Source: Solanum dulcamara | Lineage: Eukaryota; Streptophyta; Magnoliopsida; Solanales; Solanaceae | DNA: 64,000 nt | Direction: 5' to 3' | Assembly (NCBI RefSeq): GCF_947179165.1 | Contig: NC_077247.1 | Location: 13,343,501 to 13,407,500 of the forward strand | In this document: in pieces, positions 11,894-23,019 of the stretch | Layout of the letters: every line of letters begins with the position of its first letter | How positions within the stretch are numbered: position 1 is the stretch's first letter | Position numbers and translations under genes: made by a program | The notes under the pieces: model-generated | The model's input: only the letters and a program-made list of their open reading frames with translations | Database searches by the model: none | What the model was told of the DNA's origin: nothing

Positions 11894-12224
11894 CGTAAAG
11901 GTAAAGAATGACATGAGATAACGTATCTAAAGTGTTATAAGTTGGGACAAGCTGAGGTAAGAAAATTGTGAAAAGGTTTAAACCAAGAGGAGCAGAACTA
12001 ACGGGTTAATAAAAGATGGCGGACTTATATGCCAAATTCCTTCAGAATTATATCAGGTAATGACAGATAGAGCATAGAATGACTATGAAAGCCAACTTTA
12101 AGGATTGAAAAAAAAACTAAAGTTAAAGTACCAATTAAAGTCTTCTAAGAAATTGAGGAGTAATACATGAGGCCCCGCAGCTATTGCCTTGAGTAAATGG
12201 TCTTAAAGCACAGTTAGTGACTGG

Positions 12225-12960
12225 ATGTTAGTCCAAGAAAAGATTGGGAACACAAACGGGTCTTAGTATCACCTTTCACCCTCAAAATAGATAAACAGGC
12301 TAAGCATACCACTTAAATGTTAGAAGATATATCAGGAACTGGCATTGTTAGCTCGAAGGTAATTGGGATGATTATCTATCACTTAGAAAGTTGTCTACCA
12401 TAATAGCTACCACTCCAGTATCCAAATGGCCTATGCAAGGCTGGTAGGGCTGGGTGTGTAAATCCTTTATTGTTTGGGTCGGTGTTAAAAAGACTAAGCT
12501 AGTAGGGCCAAACATCATTGAGCAAGCTATGGACTAGCAACCCAGAGTCGGCAGAAATGATATGTAGATAATTGACATCGACATTCAGAGTTCAAATTAA
12601 TAATTGGGTGTTTGGAACAGGGTCACCTAGAAAGGGAGTAATAAGATTCGGCAAGAAAAGGAAACTTAGCCCAAAATACATTAAACCATATTAAGGTTCT
12701 CGGAAGGTGGACAAAGTTGCTTGTAAGTTGAACTCACCACCTGATTTGGAAACCAGACGCCAGTACGTCTAATACGGATACTTCACAAATGTACTGGTGA
12801 TCCACCTAGAGTATGTCCCATAAATGATGTCCACGAAATGGAGTTCAACGAGGAATGACCTATCGCCATCTTAGATCGGCAAATTAAAGATTGCGAACTA
12901 GGACATGATTTCTGTCAAGGTATGGTGGAAAAATGAAAACCAGAAAAGGGATGACCTGGA
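12225..12960 (+). pseudogene. Integrase C-terminal half of H, heavily decayed
   Basis: Fragments in shifting plus frames follow chromovirus integrase. SITFHPQN near 12270 marks the core just before the catalytic Glu, which falls in a disrupted stretch. NWDDYLSL and a SYHSS-like segment follow near 12370-12420. The FGKKGKLSP equivalent (SARKGNLAQ) is near 12645 and the chromodomain approach RQIKRL near 12880. Many stops and indels. Position before the PPT and LTR supports the call. Confidence 0.65.
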
Positions 12961-13148
12961 AATTGAAGAGGATAGGAAACACAAGTAATCGTACCTATTC
13001 TCAATGTCTACAAGTAACCCCAAATCCTAAAACTTGTATATTAAGTATGTGGATGAAAGTATGTGCTATGGTAATAACAAAGAATCTCCCTACAATCTGT
13101 ATAAAGTTTTGAGGGAAGTTTTGTTTAACATTCGGGGACGAATGTTCT

Positions 13149-13162
13149 AAAGGGGGGAAGGA
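13149..13162 (+). other. Polypurine tract of H
   Basis: AAAGGGGGGAAGGA lies just before the LTR tip TATTACACC and after CGGGGACGAATGTTCT, the conserved pre-PPT phrase also seen in B (63286) and C. Confidence 0.8.
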
Positions 13163-16100
13163 TATTACACCCCACACTCTAGAGCTCGGATTGTCTCTTA
13201 AGCTTCTTAAAAGTTATCAAGTGAGTCAGATAATCTACCACACTATCAAGTGACTCTAAGGAAGAGAGAATGTGATACCCCATGGTAGGGAAGGTTGAAA
13301 CTAGGGTCATGAGAAGTGGGAAGGAGTTGGAAGTCAAGTAACGAGTCGTAGGACTCGATTTACCTACGTAAGCTACCAACTTAGAAGATTTACGTACTTG
13401 AGCTACTTGAGTACATACCAAGCTTACGTAGCAAGGATTACATGGGTTCTTAAAATAAGACGAGATTACGAACCCACGAGAAAGAGGAGAGAATAACATG
13501 TAGCAGCATAAGGAAGTGACATGTGGCAGTAGGTTACCCACCTTCTTGGGGTCAAGTAGGTGAACCACCTGCTTGGGGGGAGGTGGACCCCACTACCATG
13601 TGGAAGCCCCAATTGGCAGGATGGATACGTGGCCTAATAGGAGTTGGACACATGTCACCCTATGGGGATGAAACATGTCACCTCCAAATCCAACCTATAT
13701 ATGTATGTTAAGTGACTAAGGAGTTCACTCCTTATCTTAAAACTTAGCCAAAAGCTGAAGAATTTGGAGAGCAAAGGAACATAGGTACGGATGGCTTCCT
13801 TTAAAGGTAAGTCTCCAAATTTCCTCCATGAATTAATTATCTACAGTGTTCCTCAATCAAGTGGAGATGTATATATGTATCTTTCGATGTCTATGGAATT
13901 ATTTCTTCAGCTTTACACCTAGAAGAGTGTGAAAGAAGAAGAGGAAAACGCTAGAGGGTCAAAGGAGGGAGCTACGGGTTTGGCCTTGGAAGGTGGGTTC
14001 TTCGATTTCGTTCCGCGAATTAACTATTCAAGGTATCCCATGGTTATATAATGGTTTTTTATAACATAAAATTCCAATTTGGGTCAGCGTAGATGGGACA
14101 TAAACAGTCCATTCCATTTCAGCACGTCAAGAGGTTTCCGAAGTGAGTTTTGGGCGAGTTTGGCCAATTTCGGGTAAGGTGAGACCTTTCCTTTCAATTT
14201 TGAGTTTATGGTGTTGTTAATAAGTGTATAAAATGTTGTGTAAGTGTATGTAAATGTGAAAATATAATAGATATGGTTGACGTTCGAAATAAACTAAATT
14301 GGAGTCGCTATAGCTAAATTATAGTCAAAACAAGGTGTTGTGCTTGTGGTGTGCTGCTGCAGGTGTGGGGGGGTGTGCTGCAGGGCCTAAAAATATTCTA
14401 AAAGATGTGGGGGTGCTTCTGTTTGCATCCACACGACCCCTCATTTCGTATATTTAAAGGTTTTGCAAAATAAAGACTAGAAACCCTATTTTGGTGTCGT
14501 AATTTTCAGCAAGTTGTTTGGAGCTTATGTCGTGTAATGTTGCCATGTTTTATTTGTATATGAGCTGAAGGTTGTTATTTTTGTTTGTCTTTAGTTATTA
14601 GGGGTCTAATTGGAAATTTGGATAGGGCATTTTATAGGGGAGGTGCTACCCGATTTTCGTTAACTCCTTAACTAGCTAAAGAACTAGTCGAGAAGACGAG
14701 CGAGGAAATGAGTTCTATGAATACTCGTGCGTAACTTAAGATGCTGAAAATTCAGGGATGGTTGATATTCGTATTTCTTCCGTGTTGAATAGGTTCAAAG
14801 GAAGACGAGGCAAACGTGATAAAGAATAGCCCGTAAGAGGTATGTGAAGCTTTCTCTTGGCATGTTTTCGCATAAGTAGGTAAAGTTATCTTTCTTTCCT
14901 TTTGGCATGTCGTAGCCTTAAGTGAATTGTATCTTAAGTGAGGGGATAATTCCATTCCCAGAACTCTAAGTACGCCTCATAATCCCTGTCCACTGCTTAG
15001 TATTGGAACTCCTACAAGAATTGAGTATTGCCTATTAAGGCTTCTACATATTAAGAAGTAGTGGGTGGAAAGCTATCTCTCCCTTCTCTTGATATGTACT
15101 TGGTATGAAAATGAGATTATGATGCCATAGTTTTTCACCGATCCCCAGTATGGGCCGAGTACGAAATATATACATGATGACCACATGAAGGAAAGTACAA
15201 ACTATATAGAGCTTATTCTCTTTCTTTTTCTGGCATGTCTTAGTTGTAAGTTAAATATGATATGAGCTCCAGGGTAACTCCATTCTTAAGCATCTCTTAT
15301 TTACTTCTGAATATTGAACTCTTATAGTAGTTGAACTATTTCCCTGGGAACTTCAATATGTTAAAGAGGTAACCAATGTATAGGCTCCAAGTCTTAAAGA
15401 CTATATGATAACAAGTGTTTCTGATTCCATAAGCGACTTGGCCTTACCTTGGTACATGTCTTGGGTCCCCGAGATTACAACTGATATAGCCCATAATGGC
15501 ATTTAGAGGACACTCGAGAGGATTATACCGCTACTCGGGTCCTTAGATGAAAGTTTAATCTTCTTATACGGTCAAGTATCTGGTAATGTTTTAAATTTCA
15601 TATGGTTACTCACTAGTCTACTCGTGTATACTATAACCCTTCTATCAGTGAGTCTCAGGCCAGGGTATGTTCTCGTGCATAGTTTACTATAATATTCACT
15701 AAGTCCCTTACTAGAGGGCCAAGGCACGTATGTATATATATGATGATGTGGGTAATAAGGTGGTGATGACGCCGGGCCTATGATGGTCCTACAGATACGA
15801 TTCACCGGACCCCTGAAAAGGCCGGCTATATTGTATGATTTGAGCATGCATACTTTTTTATGATTCACAAGGTACAGGTACAGATTCCTAATTTGATATT
15901 TTATCCCCTGTTTCTCTATTTTAGATATGCTTCTAGTTGTATTATGTTATGTTTTACATACAGTACATATGTCGTACTGACCCCCTTTCTTTGGGGGGGC
16001 TGCATTTCATGCCCGCAGGTACAGATACAGGTTTTGGGAGTCCATTAGTTTAGGATTCCATTCAGCTCAGCTGGAAGAGGAACTATTCTATCGGAGCCTA

Positions 16101-16526
16101 GTTTTTTATACTGGCCACTATTGTATATAATTGTTTTTTTATTTAAGGGTACGGTAGGGGCCCTGTCTCACCATATGTTGTCGTTAATATTTTTAGAGGT
16201 CCACAGACATGTATATGTGGGTTGTATATGTCAGTTTTGTTCAACTGGGTCTATATGATATATTGTACGTGTTGTGATGCTATGGCAGCTTTGTCATCTT
16301 GCGTGCCCTTTCATGTTATGATACGAATGAAAGAGGCTACAGATATATGAAATGTTATGACCCATGGGGGTTCTTATGTATATGTCCTATTGTTGGTAGT
16401 ATGGTTTGACTACACTTGTTTTATATACATTACGTGTCTATCATTCGACTTGACCACAGTTGATAAATATATATACGGGGGGTCTAGGTCGGATCCCAGT
16501 CGCGGCCTACGGGTTGGGTCGTGACA
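13163..16526 (+). repeat. 3' LTR of chromovirus H
   Basis: It runs from TATTACACCCC (TG decayed to TA) to GGTCGTGACA and is 3364 bp. It is homologous along its length, in opposite orientation, to the solo LTR 17165-20669. Examples are the shared ATGAACCCACG-type phrase, the CAAGTAGGTG repeats near 13550, and the end GGTCGGATCCCAGTCGCGGC against the solo-LTR end. Near 14870-15075 and 15215-15390 a block of about 185 bp (CTTTCTTTTTCTGGCATGTC and following) is duplicated with divergence. It ends exactly where Athila-type pol of element E starts, so H inserted in E or was joined there. The 3' flank TGGGA would be the TSD, but the left counterpart is lost. Confidence 0.8.
13695..13703 (+). promoter_or_regulatory. 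TATA box of the H LTR
   Basis: CTATATATG follows a run of ACATGTCACC-type repeats and precedes a purine-rich leader. The equivalent place in the solo LTR also has a TATA element (20138-20148, minus strand), which supports it as the family core promoter. Confidence 0.5.
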
Positions 16527-17164
16527 TGGGACATGTTGGGTTCTACAAGAGGTAAATCAAATACTTCACTAAGATCACCATACCCATATGCAGCCTTCTA
16601 GAAAATGAGGTAAATTTTGATTTTGATGACAGTTGTATGCAAGCATTTGAGCTCATAAAGAAGAGGTTAACTGAAGCCCCAATCTTGATAGCTTCCAATT
16701 GGGAGTTGCCTTTTGAGGTCATATGCAATGCCAGTGACACAGTAGTGGGAGCAGCCATGGGAAAAAGAAAGGAGAAGATATTTCATTCCATCTATTACGC
16801 CAGCAAGACTCTCAACGTAGCCCAGGCAAACTACACTATCACGGAGAAGGAGATGTTGGTACTAGTATATGCATTTTACAAGTTCAGGTCATACATAGTA
16901 GGTACTAAGGATGTTGTACATACTAACCATGCAGCTCGTAGGTATCTATTTAATAAGAAAGATACCAACCTAAGGCTTATCATATGGATCCTTCTACTAC
17001 AAGAGTTTGACATAGAGATCAAGGATCACAAGGGTTGTAAGAATCAAATCGTTGACCATTTTTCCAAACTTGAGAGTTTATCACATGTTGGTGAACAAAT
17101 GCATATCAAAGAGGAGTTCCCAGATAAGCAGATGTTAGATTTGAAGGTGCTTGAGTTGCCTTGG
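16527..17164 (+). pseudogene. Athila-type pol: RT thumb and RNase H of E
   Basis: The first codons read LGHVGFYKR followed by a stop, then IKYFTKI, the RT connection. The RNase H follows from about 16640 with FELIKKRLTEAPIL, VICNASDTVVGAAMG, IYYASKTLN, YTITEKEMLVLVYAFYKFR and HTNHAARRYL. Two catalytic Asp positions have become Asn (CDASD to CNASD, YTDHA to HTNHA), changes expected from G-to-A or C-to-T decay. The Glu of TEKE is kept. The frame then reads QEFDIEIKDHKG and DHFSKLE toward ELPWC, where the solo LTR interrupts it at 17165. The continuation is at 20675. Confidence 0.85.
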
Positions 17165-17881
17165 TGTCATGACCCAAACCCGTGAGCTGCGACTGGGGTC
17201 CGACCTGGACCCTGTATACGTATCTATCAGCTATAGCCAAGTTGAATCGGGTGTGATGTGATACTATACACAAAAACCCCAATGGGTCAAAAACTTTTTC
17301 ATATACTTGTAGCCTTTTTCACCTGTACCATAACTTGAAAGGGCATGCAAGCCAACAAGGCTGCCATAACACAATAACATTTATAACATGACATACAAGC
17401 ATAGCTGAAATAAACTCATCAACAACCCTCATACACGTGTCTACAGACCTCTAAGAGTATTAACTGTATCATATGGTGGGACAGGGCCCCCGTCGTACCC
17501 CTGAATAAACATATATATCAAATGAACAGTGTTAAAACTTAGGCTTTGGAATAGTGGAGCACTTCCAACATAGCTGAGTGGAAATACTATATCGATGGTA
17601 CCCCCAAAATGAACAGCTGTACCTGGAGGCATGAAACGCATCCCTCCGAAGAAAGAGAGGTCAGTACGATATATGTATTAAGTATATAAAGCATAACATA
17701 GCATAAATGAGATTTCAACTAAAATAGGGATGCAGGCAATAAACGTAACAGTTAATGAATCACTATACATGAGCCGTGTGAAATGAGGGCATGTATATCT
17801 TCCTCACATACCATACTCGGGCTGCTGTGGGACTCGGGGTTACAAATATATCACTATGTTTTCATATGCATGCCTATATAC

Positions 17882-18213
17882 TATATTCGGCCCCTCAGTG
17901 TGGGACTCGGTGAAGCTATGATTTCATCGTGTATCATGCCCGGCCCTTCATGGGATGCGGTGAATAATCATTTTATTATATATCATGCCCGGCCCTTCAT
18001 GGGACGCGGTGAATTAGTATTTCATCTTTTATCATGCCCGTCCCTTCATGGGATGCGGTGAATAAGCATTTTATTATTTATCATGCCCGACCCTTCATGG
18101 GACGCGGTGAATAAGTATTTTATCATATATCATGCCCAGCCCTTCATGGGACGCAATGAATAAGCATTCTATCATTTATTATGCCTGGCTCTTTATGGGA
18201 TGCGGTGAATAAT
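17882..18213 (+). repeat. 49-bp minisatellite, about seven units, in the solo LTR
   Basis: The CATGCC word recurs at 17935, 17984, 18033, 18082 and 18131 and as TATGCC at 18180, exactly 49 bp apart. Each unit reads CATGCCCGGCCCTTCATGGG, then AYGCGGTGAATAAG and an AT-rich tail. A first, more divergent unit lies at 17882-17934. The related LTR of H has a single counterpart near 15136 (minus-strand sense), and the partial LTR has one near 8813. Confidence 0.92.
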
Positions 18214-20137
18214 GTATTAGCAGTATGCGTGAGCAGAGTAGTGAATAACCATATGTAAATAAATTCATTATTTAAGGCTCAACGAAATGGTCAAATGAAC
18301 CATCACTTGGAAACCAGGGTAGGAATCATCTCCAGTACCCTCTAGATGCCATTAAGGACTATATCAATTGGAGCCTCAACTTCATAGTCATATGTTATTA
18401 TAGTATGAACCATATTATAGAAGTTTAAGTATTGGATATCTCAGAGCCTTTTAAATAGAGGATCTTTTTCGTACCAATCACTATTCAATCGTATAGAAGA
18501 CTGGAGGAATAGGAGCTTAACTCCTTTAAGAGTCTTAACAGCTATAAGTGAACCAGAAACATGTATCAAGGAAGTGCCCAACAGCTTATGGAACTGAGGA
18601 AATTTGTTATTATAGGGTCCTTAGGAATAAGAGCTTATATCTTCACTTACTATTCAACATATAAAAGACTCGAGAGTAGTGGCTCGACCGCCTTTAGAGT
18701 TTTAGCATTTAGTCATGGATAAGAGTCATGAATCGTGCTCGAATCTTATGAATAGAGTTACCCCAAGATTCATATACATATCGTTCGTAACCTATATCTA
18801 AAACATGCCAACAAGAAAAGGGATGGGCTTTACATACATTGGAAACATGCCAAACTAACGGAGAGATAGGCTTTACATACTTACTACTTTCCTTCATATA
18901 GAAGACTCGAGATGCAATATCTCACTTATTGTAGGAGTTCTAACATCAAAAAATAGGTCAGAGGCATGAATCATTCTCGAAGTTTTACGAATGGAATTAT
19001 CCTCAAAGCACATATTACATTCCACTTATAGCTAAGACATGCCAAAAGAAGAGAAGGGTAGCTTCACATACCTGTAGTAGTTCACTTGTAACCCAGCTTG
19101 GCTTGTACTCCTTCAACCTATTTAACACCAGAGTAACACTACGATTAATGATCCTCAACTTTTAGGATCCCAAATTCATATTCAAGTATTCATAGTACTC
19201 ATTTCCTTATCCATTTCTCCTGACTAGTTCAATACTAGTTCTGAAGTTAGCATAAATCGGGCAGCATCTCCTCTATAACTTGCCCTATCGAAACTTCCAT
19301 CTTAACCTACAAACCTTAGAAGCCAACCAAAAATAACAATCAGCAGAATATATACAACTAAACCACTTCAACATTACACAATACAAACTTTAAACGACTC
19401 TCTCAAAACTACGATACCAAAATAGGGTGTTTAATTTCTATCTCGTAAAACCTTTAACTATACGAAATGGAGGGTCGTGTGGATGAAACCATAAGAAACT
19501 ACACCCATTTTTGAGCACTTCCCCTCCCTTAAACACACAATCAAACCACCTGCAAGCACATCACAACAACCACAACACACTACTTGACTTCAGTTTAACT
19601 ATAACGACCTTAGTTTAGTTTGTTTCTAACCATATATAAGACTTTAATACACTCCATAACCACACCATAAACTCCAAATTGAAAGGAAAACCCTTACCTT
19701 ACCCGAAATTGGCCAGAGCTTGCCAAAACTTGCCTCGGAGGTTCTTCTAGCGCGGCTGAAACATCATGGCTGTTTGCTGTACGCTTGGTGCTGATCCAAA
19801 CCTTAAATATATATTATTAACAACCTCATAACATGTAAAAAATGTGGGAGAAGAGAACCAAGCCATACCTTGCTAAAACTTGTCTCGGAAGTTCTCTTAA
19901 CATGCTGAAAATTAGCGGACTGTTTGTATCTCTTCCTTGCTGCCCCAAAATGAAATTTTGCGTTATTAAACACCGATATATCACCGTAGGATACCTTAAA
20001 TAATTAATTCACATAAAGGAATCGGAGCCTTACCTTCTTTCTCCCTTGGCTGCCACCATTTTCTCTAGTTCTTAGGGTTTTCTTTTCTTTTCTCTTAAGT
20101 TTAAGATGCTAAAATGTAGCCTTAGTCATAAAAGACT

Positions 20138-20148
20138 TGTATATATCC
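20138..20148 (-). promoter_or_regulatory. TATA box of the solo LTR
   Basis: On the minus strand GATATATACAA precedes, by about 60-90 bp, a purine-rich leader (AAGAGAAAAGAAAAG) and AAACCCTAAGAAC. The position matches the TATA of the H LTR at 13695. It could drive minus-strand transcription into E pol. Confidence 0.5.
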
Positions 20149-20674
20149 TTCCTTAAAAGGGTGACACGTGGCATCCCTCTAGGGGTGACACATGGCATCC
20201 CCACTAGGTTGCCACTTTATGCCATGCAACCATCCATATGCTGCTATGTGGCAGCTGGGGTCCACCCCAAGTAGGTTAATCACCTACTTGCTTCAAGTAG
20301 GTGCATCACCTACTTGCTTCAAGTAGGTGTGTCGTCTCCTTATTTCTCTTCCGTGGGTTCATAATCTCATCTTATTTTAAAATCCTATGTATTCCTTGAC
20401 ACTTAATCTCGATGTGCACTCAAGTAGCTTAATTACGTAGGACATCCAAGTTGGTAGCTTATGCAAGTAGATCGGATCCTATGACTCATTACTTGGCCTC
20501 CAACTCCTTCCGGATTCTTATAACCCTATTTCCAATCTTCCTTATTATAGGGTATCTAATTGCCCTTTCCTTAGAGTTATTTGATAGCGTTATAGCTAAT
20601 CTGGGTCACGTGGCAACTTTTATGAAGTTTAAGAAGGCTTTCTGAAGTATAAATGTACGGGGCATAACACTTGG

Positions 20675-21620
20675 TATGCAGATATTATCAACTATTTAGT
20701 AAGTGGAGTCTTTCCATAAGGTGCAACTGCACAGCAAATGAAGAGGTTTTTGTATGAGGCCAAGTTTTACATATTGGATGACTCATACTTGTTCAAATAG
20801 GGCACTGATAGAATGATCAGAAGATGTGTGCCCGAAGTTGAGGTGCACCAAGTGCTACATAGTTTCATTTATCACCCTACTATGGCCATCATAAAAGGGA
20901 GCACACTGCTCACAAGGTACTTCAGTATGGTTTCTTTTAGCCCATATTATTTAAAGATGTTGCAGGGTATGTCAAGAGCTATGATCAGTGTCAAAGGATG
21001 GGGACTATATTAGGGAGGCATGAGATTCCATTCAAAAACATCCTAGAGTTTGAGATTTCGATGTGTAGGACATGGACTTCATGGGTCCTTTCCCACCCTC
21101 TTATGGGAACCAACATGTCCTGTTTGCAGTGGACTACGTGTCCAAGTGGGTTAAGGCCATTGCTCTTCCCACCAATGATTCAAAAGTAGTGAGCAAATTT
21201 CTGAAAAACATATATTCACCAGGTTTGGTACTCCTATAGCTATTATCAGCGATGGAGGTAAGCATTTTATAAATCAAACGGTGAAGAATCTTCTGGCTAA
21301 GTTTGGAGTGCAGCTTAAGGTGGCTACAGTGTACCACCCTCAAACTAGTGGACATGTTGAAGTGTCCAATAAACAGGTGAGGAAAATCTTGTAGAAGGCA
21401 GTGAATGCAACAAGGAAAGATTGGTTGATTAAGCTAGATGAAGCAATTTGGGCTTATAGGACTTCATACAAGACACCTATTGGGACCTCACCATACAACA
21501 TGGTGTTTGACAAACCTGCCACCTTCTGTTGAAATAGAGCATCAAGACTACTGGGCCATAAAAAAGTTGAAGCTGGATCCAGAGCTCGCAGGCAGAAAGC
21601 GAATGGATCAGTTGCATGAG
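20675..21620 (+). pseudogene. Athila-type integrase of E (zinc finger and core)
   Basis: This continues the pol frame broken at 17165: ADIINYLVSGVFP, FLYEAKFYILDD and IRRCVPEVEVHQVLHS (N-terminal region, with zinc ligands largely lost). The core follows with DMDFMGPFPP near 21070 (first Asp), IISDGGKHF near 21240 (second Asp) and YHPQTSGHVEVSNKQ near 21350 (Glu). Next come [20 protein letters not shown] and [12 protein letters not shown]. Stops occur at about 20718, 20800, 21011 and 21391, with several frame changes between 20940 and 21200 and another near 21520. It ends at MDQLHE next to the F insertion. The C-terminal tail resumes at 27122. Confidence 0.85.
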
Positions 21621-21826
21621 TAATATGAAGCCAAAAATACATATATTCAGTCATTATTTACCTCATATTTATTATTTTTATTTATCCTTTTTGAGAATTA
21701 AAATTTATCGACTAAATTGTATAATTTATTTGTAGGATTAATCTAATGCGAAAATAAAGAAATTTGGAGCCAAATTGAATTAAAGATGGAAGATTAAAGA
21801 AGGAAAATCAAGTAGGCAACTTAATG

Positions 21827-21911
<85 letters not shown>

Positions 21912-22868
21912 CAAACTTGCATAAATAGAAGGAAACAAAGCAAAATTACCTCAACCGCTATGTGCCATTGCTTGAAGAGGCAACATTGAAGTTGATGGCG
22001 GTGCAGCAATGTACTTCACACGAAGAACCCGATTCTTTAGGTTTTGGGTTTCCCAATTAGTTTTGGACTCAGTTATTTTATTTTGGGTTTTTTTCTATAC
22101 TTATAAATATTTCATAAAATCAGTTTTTAGGGAGATTGAACTTTTGACCTAGGGTTCTTTTCTTAAGACATTAGTAGCTAAAGACCCTTGTTCTAGGGCT
22201 GCGGCTACGAATGATTGTTGAACATTAATGTTATGGATGAAGTTAGTTATCTTTTTTTTTACACCTATATTCTTTCTTCAACTATTTTAATGCCTAATCA
22301 CGTCTACCTGAAACTCGAAAGATAAAGGAGATAGAACACTAGAATATAGGGAATACGTTTGTTCTAGAATTGCCTAGAATAATTCTAGTATAGTATGTTC
22401 ATGACACATACCTATACTCCATGTTTGGTTACTAGATAGGATGATAAGATTAATGCATATTTATTGTTTCATGCTTATCCCCACTCTACGTTGTAGTTAG
22501 GTTGTCGACAAAGGTAGGCAATTAGAGGTCGATAGACCATGATTGTAAAATCAACCCTGTAAATTAATATTTTGATAACCTTCTAAAATCCATGATAGAG
22601 ATATGAAACATGATTTTTTAGTACGCTGCAGCTCTGGAATTGTCCTAATAATATTATAAGTTTACATTATTATTTAATTCTTGCAATTTCTAGTATAAAA
22701 AGATTAATAGTATTATTTTTATTATGATTAAATAAATAATTAGATTTAATATAATTTAGCAAAATAGTTAATTGACAAGTCTCTATGGGTTCGACATCCT
22801 GCTCCTAAAAACAACTACTTTATTACTTGCTCGACTGCGTACACTTGCACGTGCGGTTGGATGAAACA
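21621..22868 (+). repeat. 5' LTR of F
   Basis: It begins TAATATGAAGCC after the TSD and ends GGATGAAACA before the PBS (1248 bp). TTATAAATA at 22101-22109 is a probable TATA box, and the 3' LTR has the same at 26330. The main difference from the 3' LTR is a pure AT run of about 78 bp at 21831-21908. Dispersed substitutions and a few small indels suggest an insertion that is not recent. Confidence 0.88.
21831..21908. repeat. (AT)n microsatellite, about 39 units, in the 5' LTR of F
   Basis: An uninterrupted AT dinucleotide run. The same place in the 3' LTR (26125-26142) has under 20 bp of AT repeat, so the expansion happened after insertion. Confidence 0.97.
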
Positions 22869-22874
22869 AGTTTT

Positions 22875-22892
22875 TGGCGTCGTTGCTGGGGA
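22875..22892 (+). other. Primer binding site of F (tRNA-Asp type)
   Basis: TGGCGTCGTTGCTGGGGA lies 6 bp after the 5' LTR. It matches the TGGCGCCGTTGCCGGGGA form known from Athila elements with two C-to-T changes. It primes minus-strand cDNA synthesis. Confidence 0.85.
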
Positions 22893-23019
22893 CTTAGAAA
22901 TTAATTATTTTTCTAGGTTATACTTTTTTATTTATTTATTTGAGTTGTATAGAATTTATTTTTTTGAGTTTTTTAAATTATTATTTTATTTTATTTCACT
23001 AATTAACACTCATCTTGAG

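Larger units (their letters stand above)
9968..13162 (+). mobile_element. Decayed internal region of chromovirus H
   Basis: This is the body of H upstream of its 3' LTR. Only the last third is recognisable (integrase C-terminal half at 12225-12960, then the PPT). 9968-11474 and 11894-12220 show no domain I can name. They are in the position of gag and early pol but have lost all long frames. Stops occur every few tens of bases in all plus frames. Confidence 0.6.
17165..20669 (-). mobile_element. Solo LTR of the H chromovirus family inside E pol, with perfect 5-bp TSD
   Basis: The plus-strand ends are TGTCATGACCC and GGGGCATAACA. CTTGG directly flanks both sides (17160-17164 and 20670-20674), and deleting the LTR with one CTTGG restores the E pol frame. 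At 3505 bp it is a full-length match in inverted orientation to the 3' LTR of H. No internal element sequence is present, so it arose by LTR-LTR recombination after a full insertion. It carries a 49-bp tandem array at 17882-18213 and several repeats of about 180 bp near 18450-19100 built around CATGCCAA and an AGGAGCTTAACTCC-like phrase. Confidence 0.9.

Noticed and set aside
22875..22892. Possible tRNA gene near the PBS sequences
   Set aside because: The PBS matches only the 3' acceptor complement of a tRNA. No cloverleaf or A and B boxes are present around any of the four PBS.
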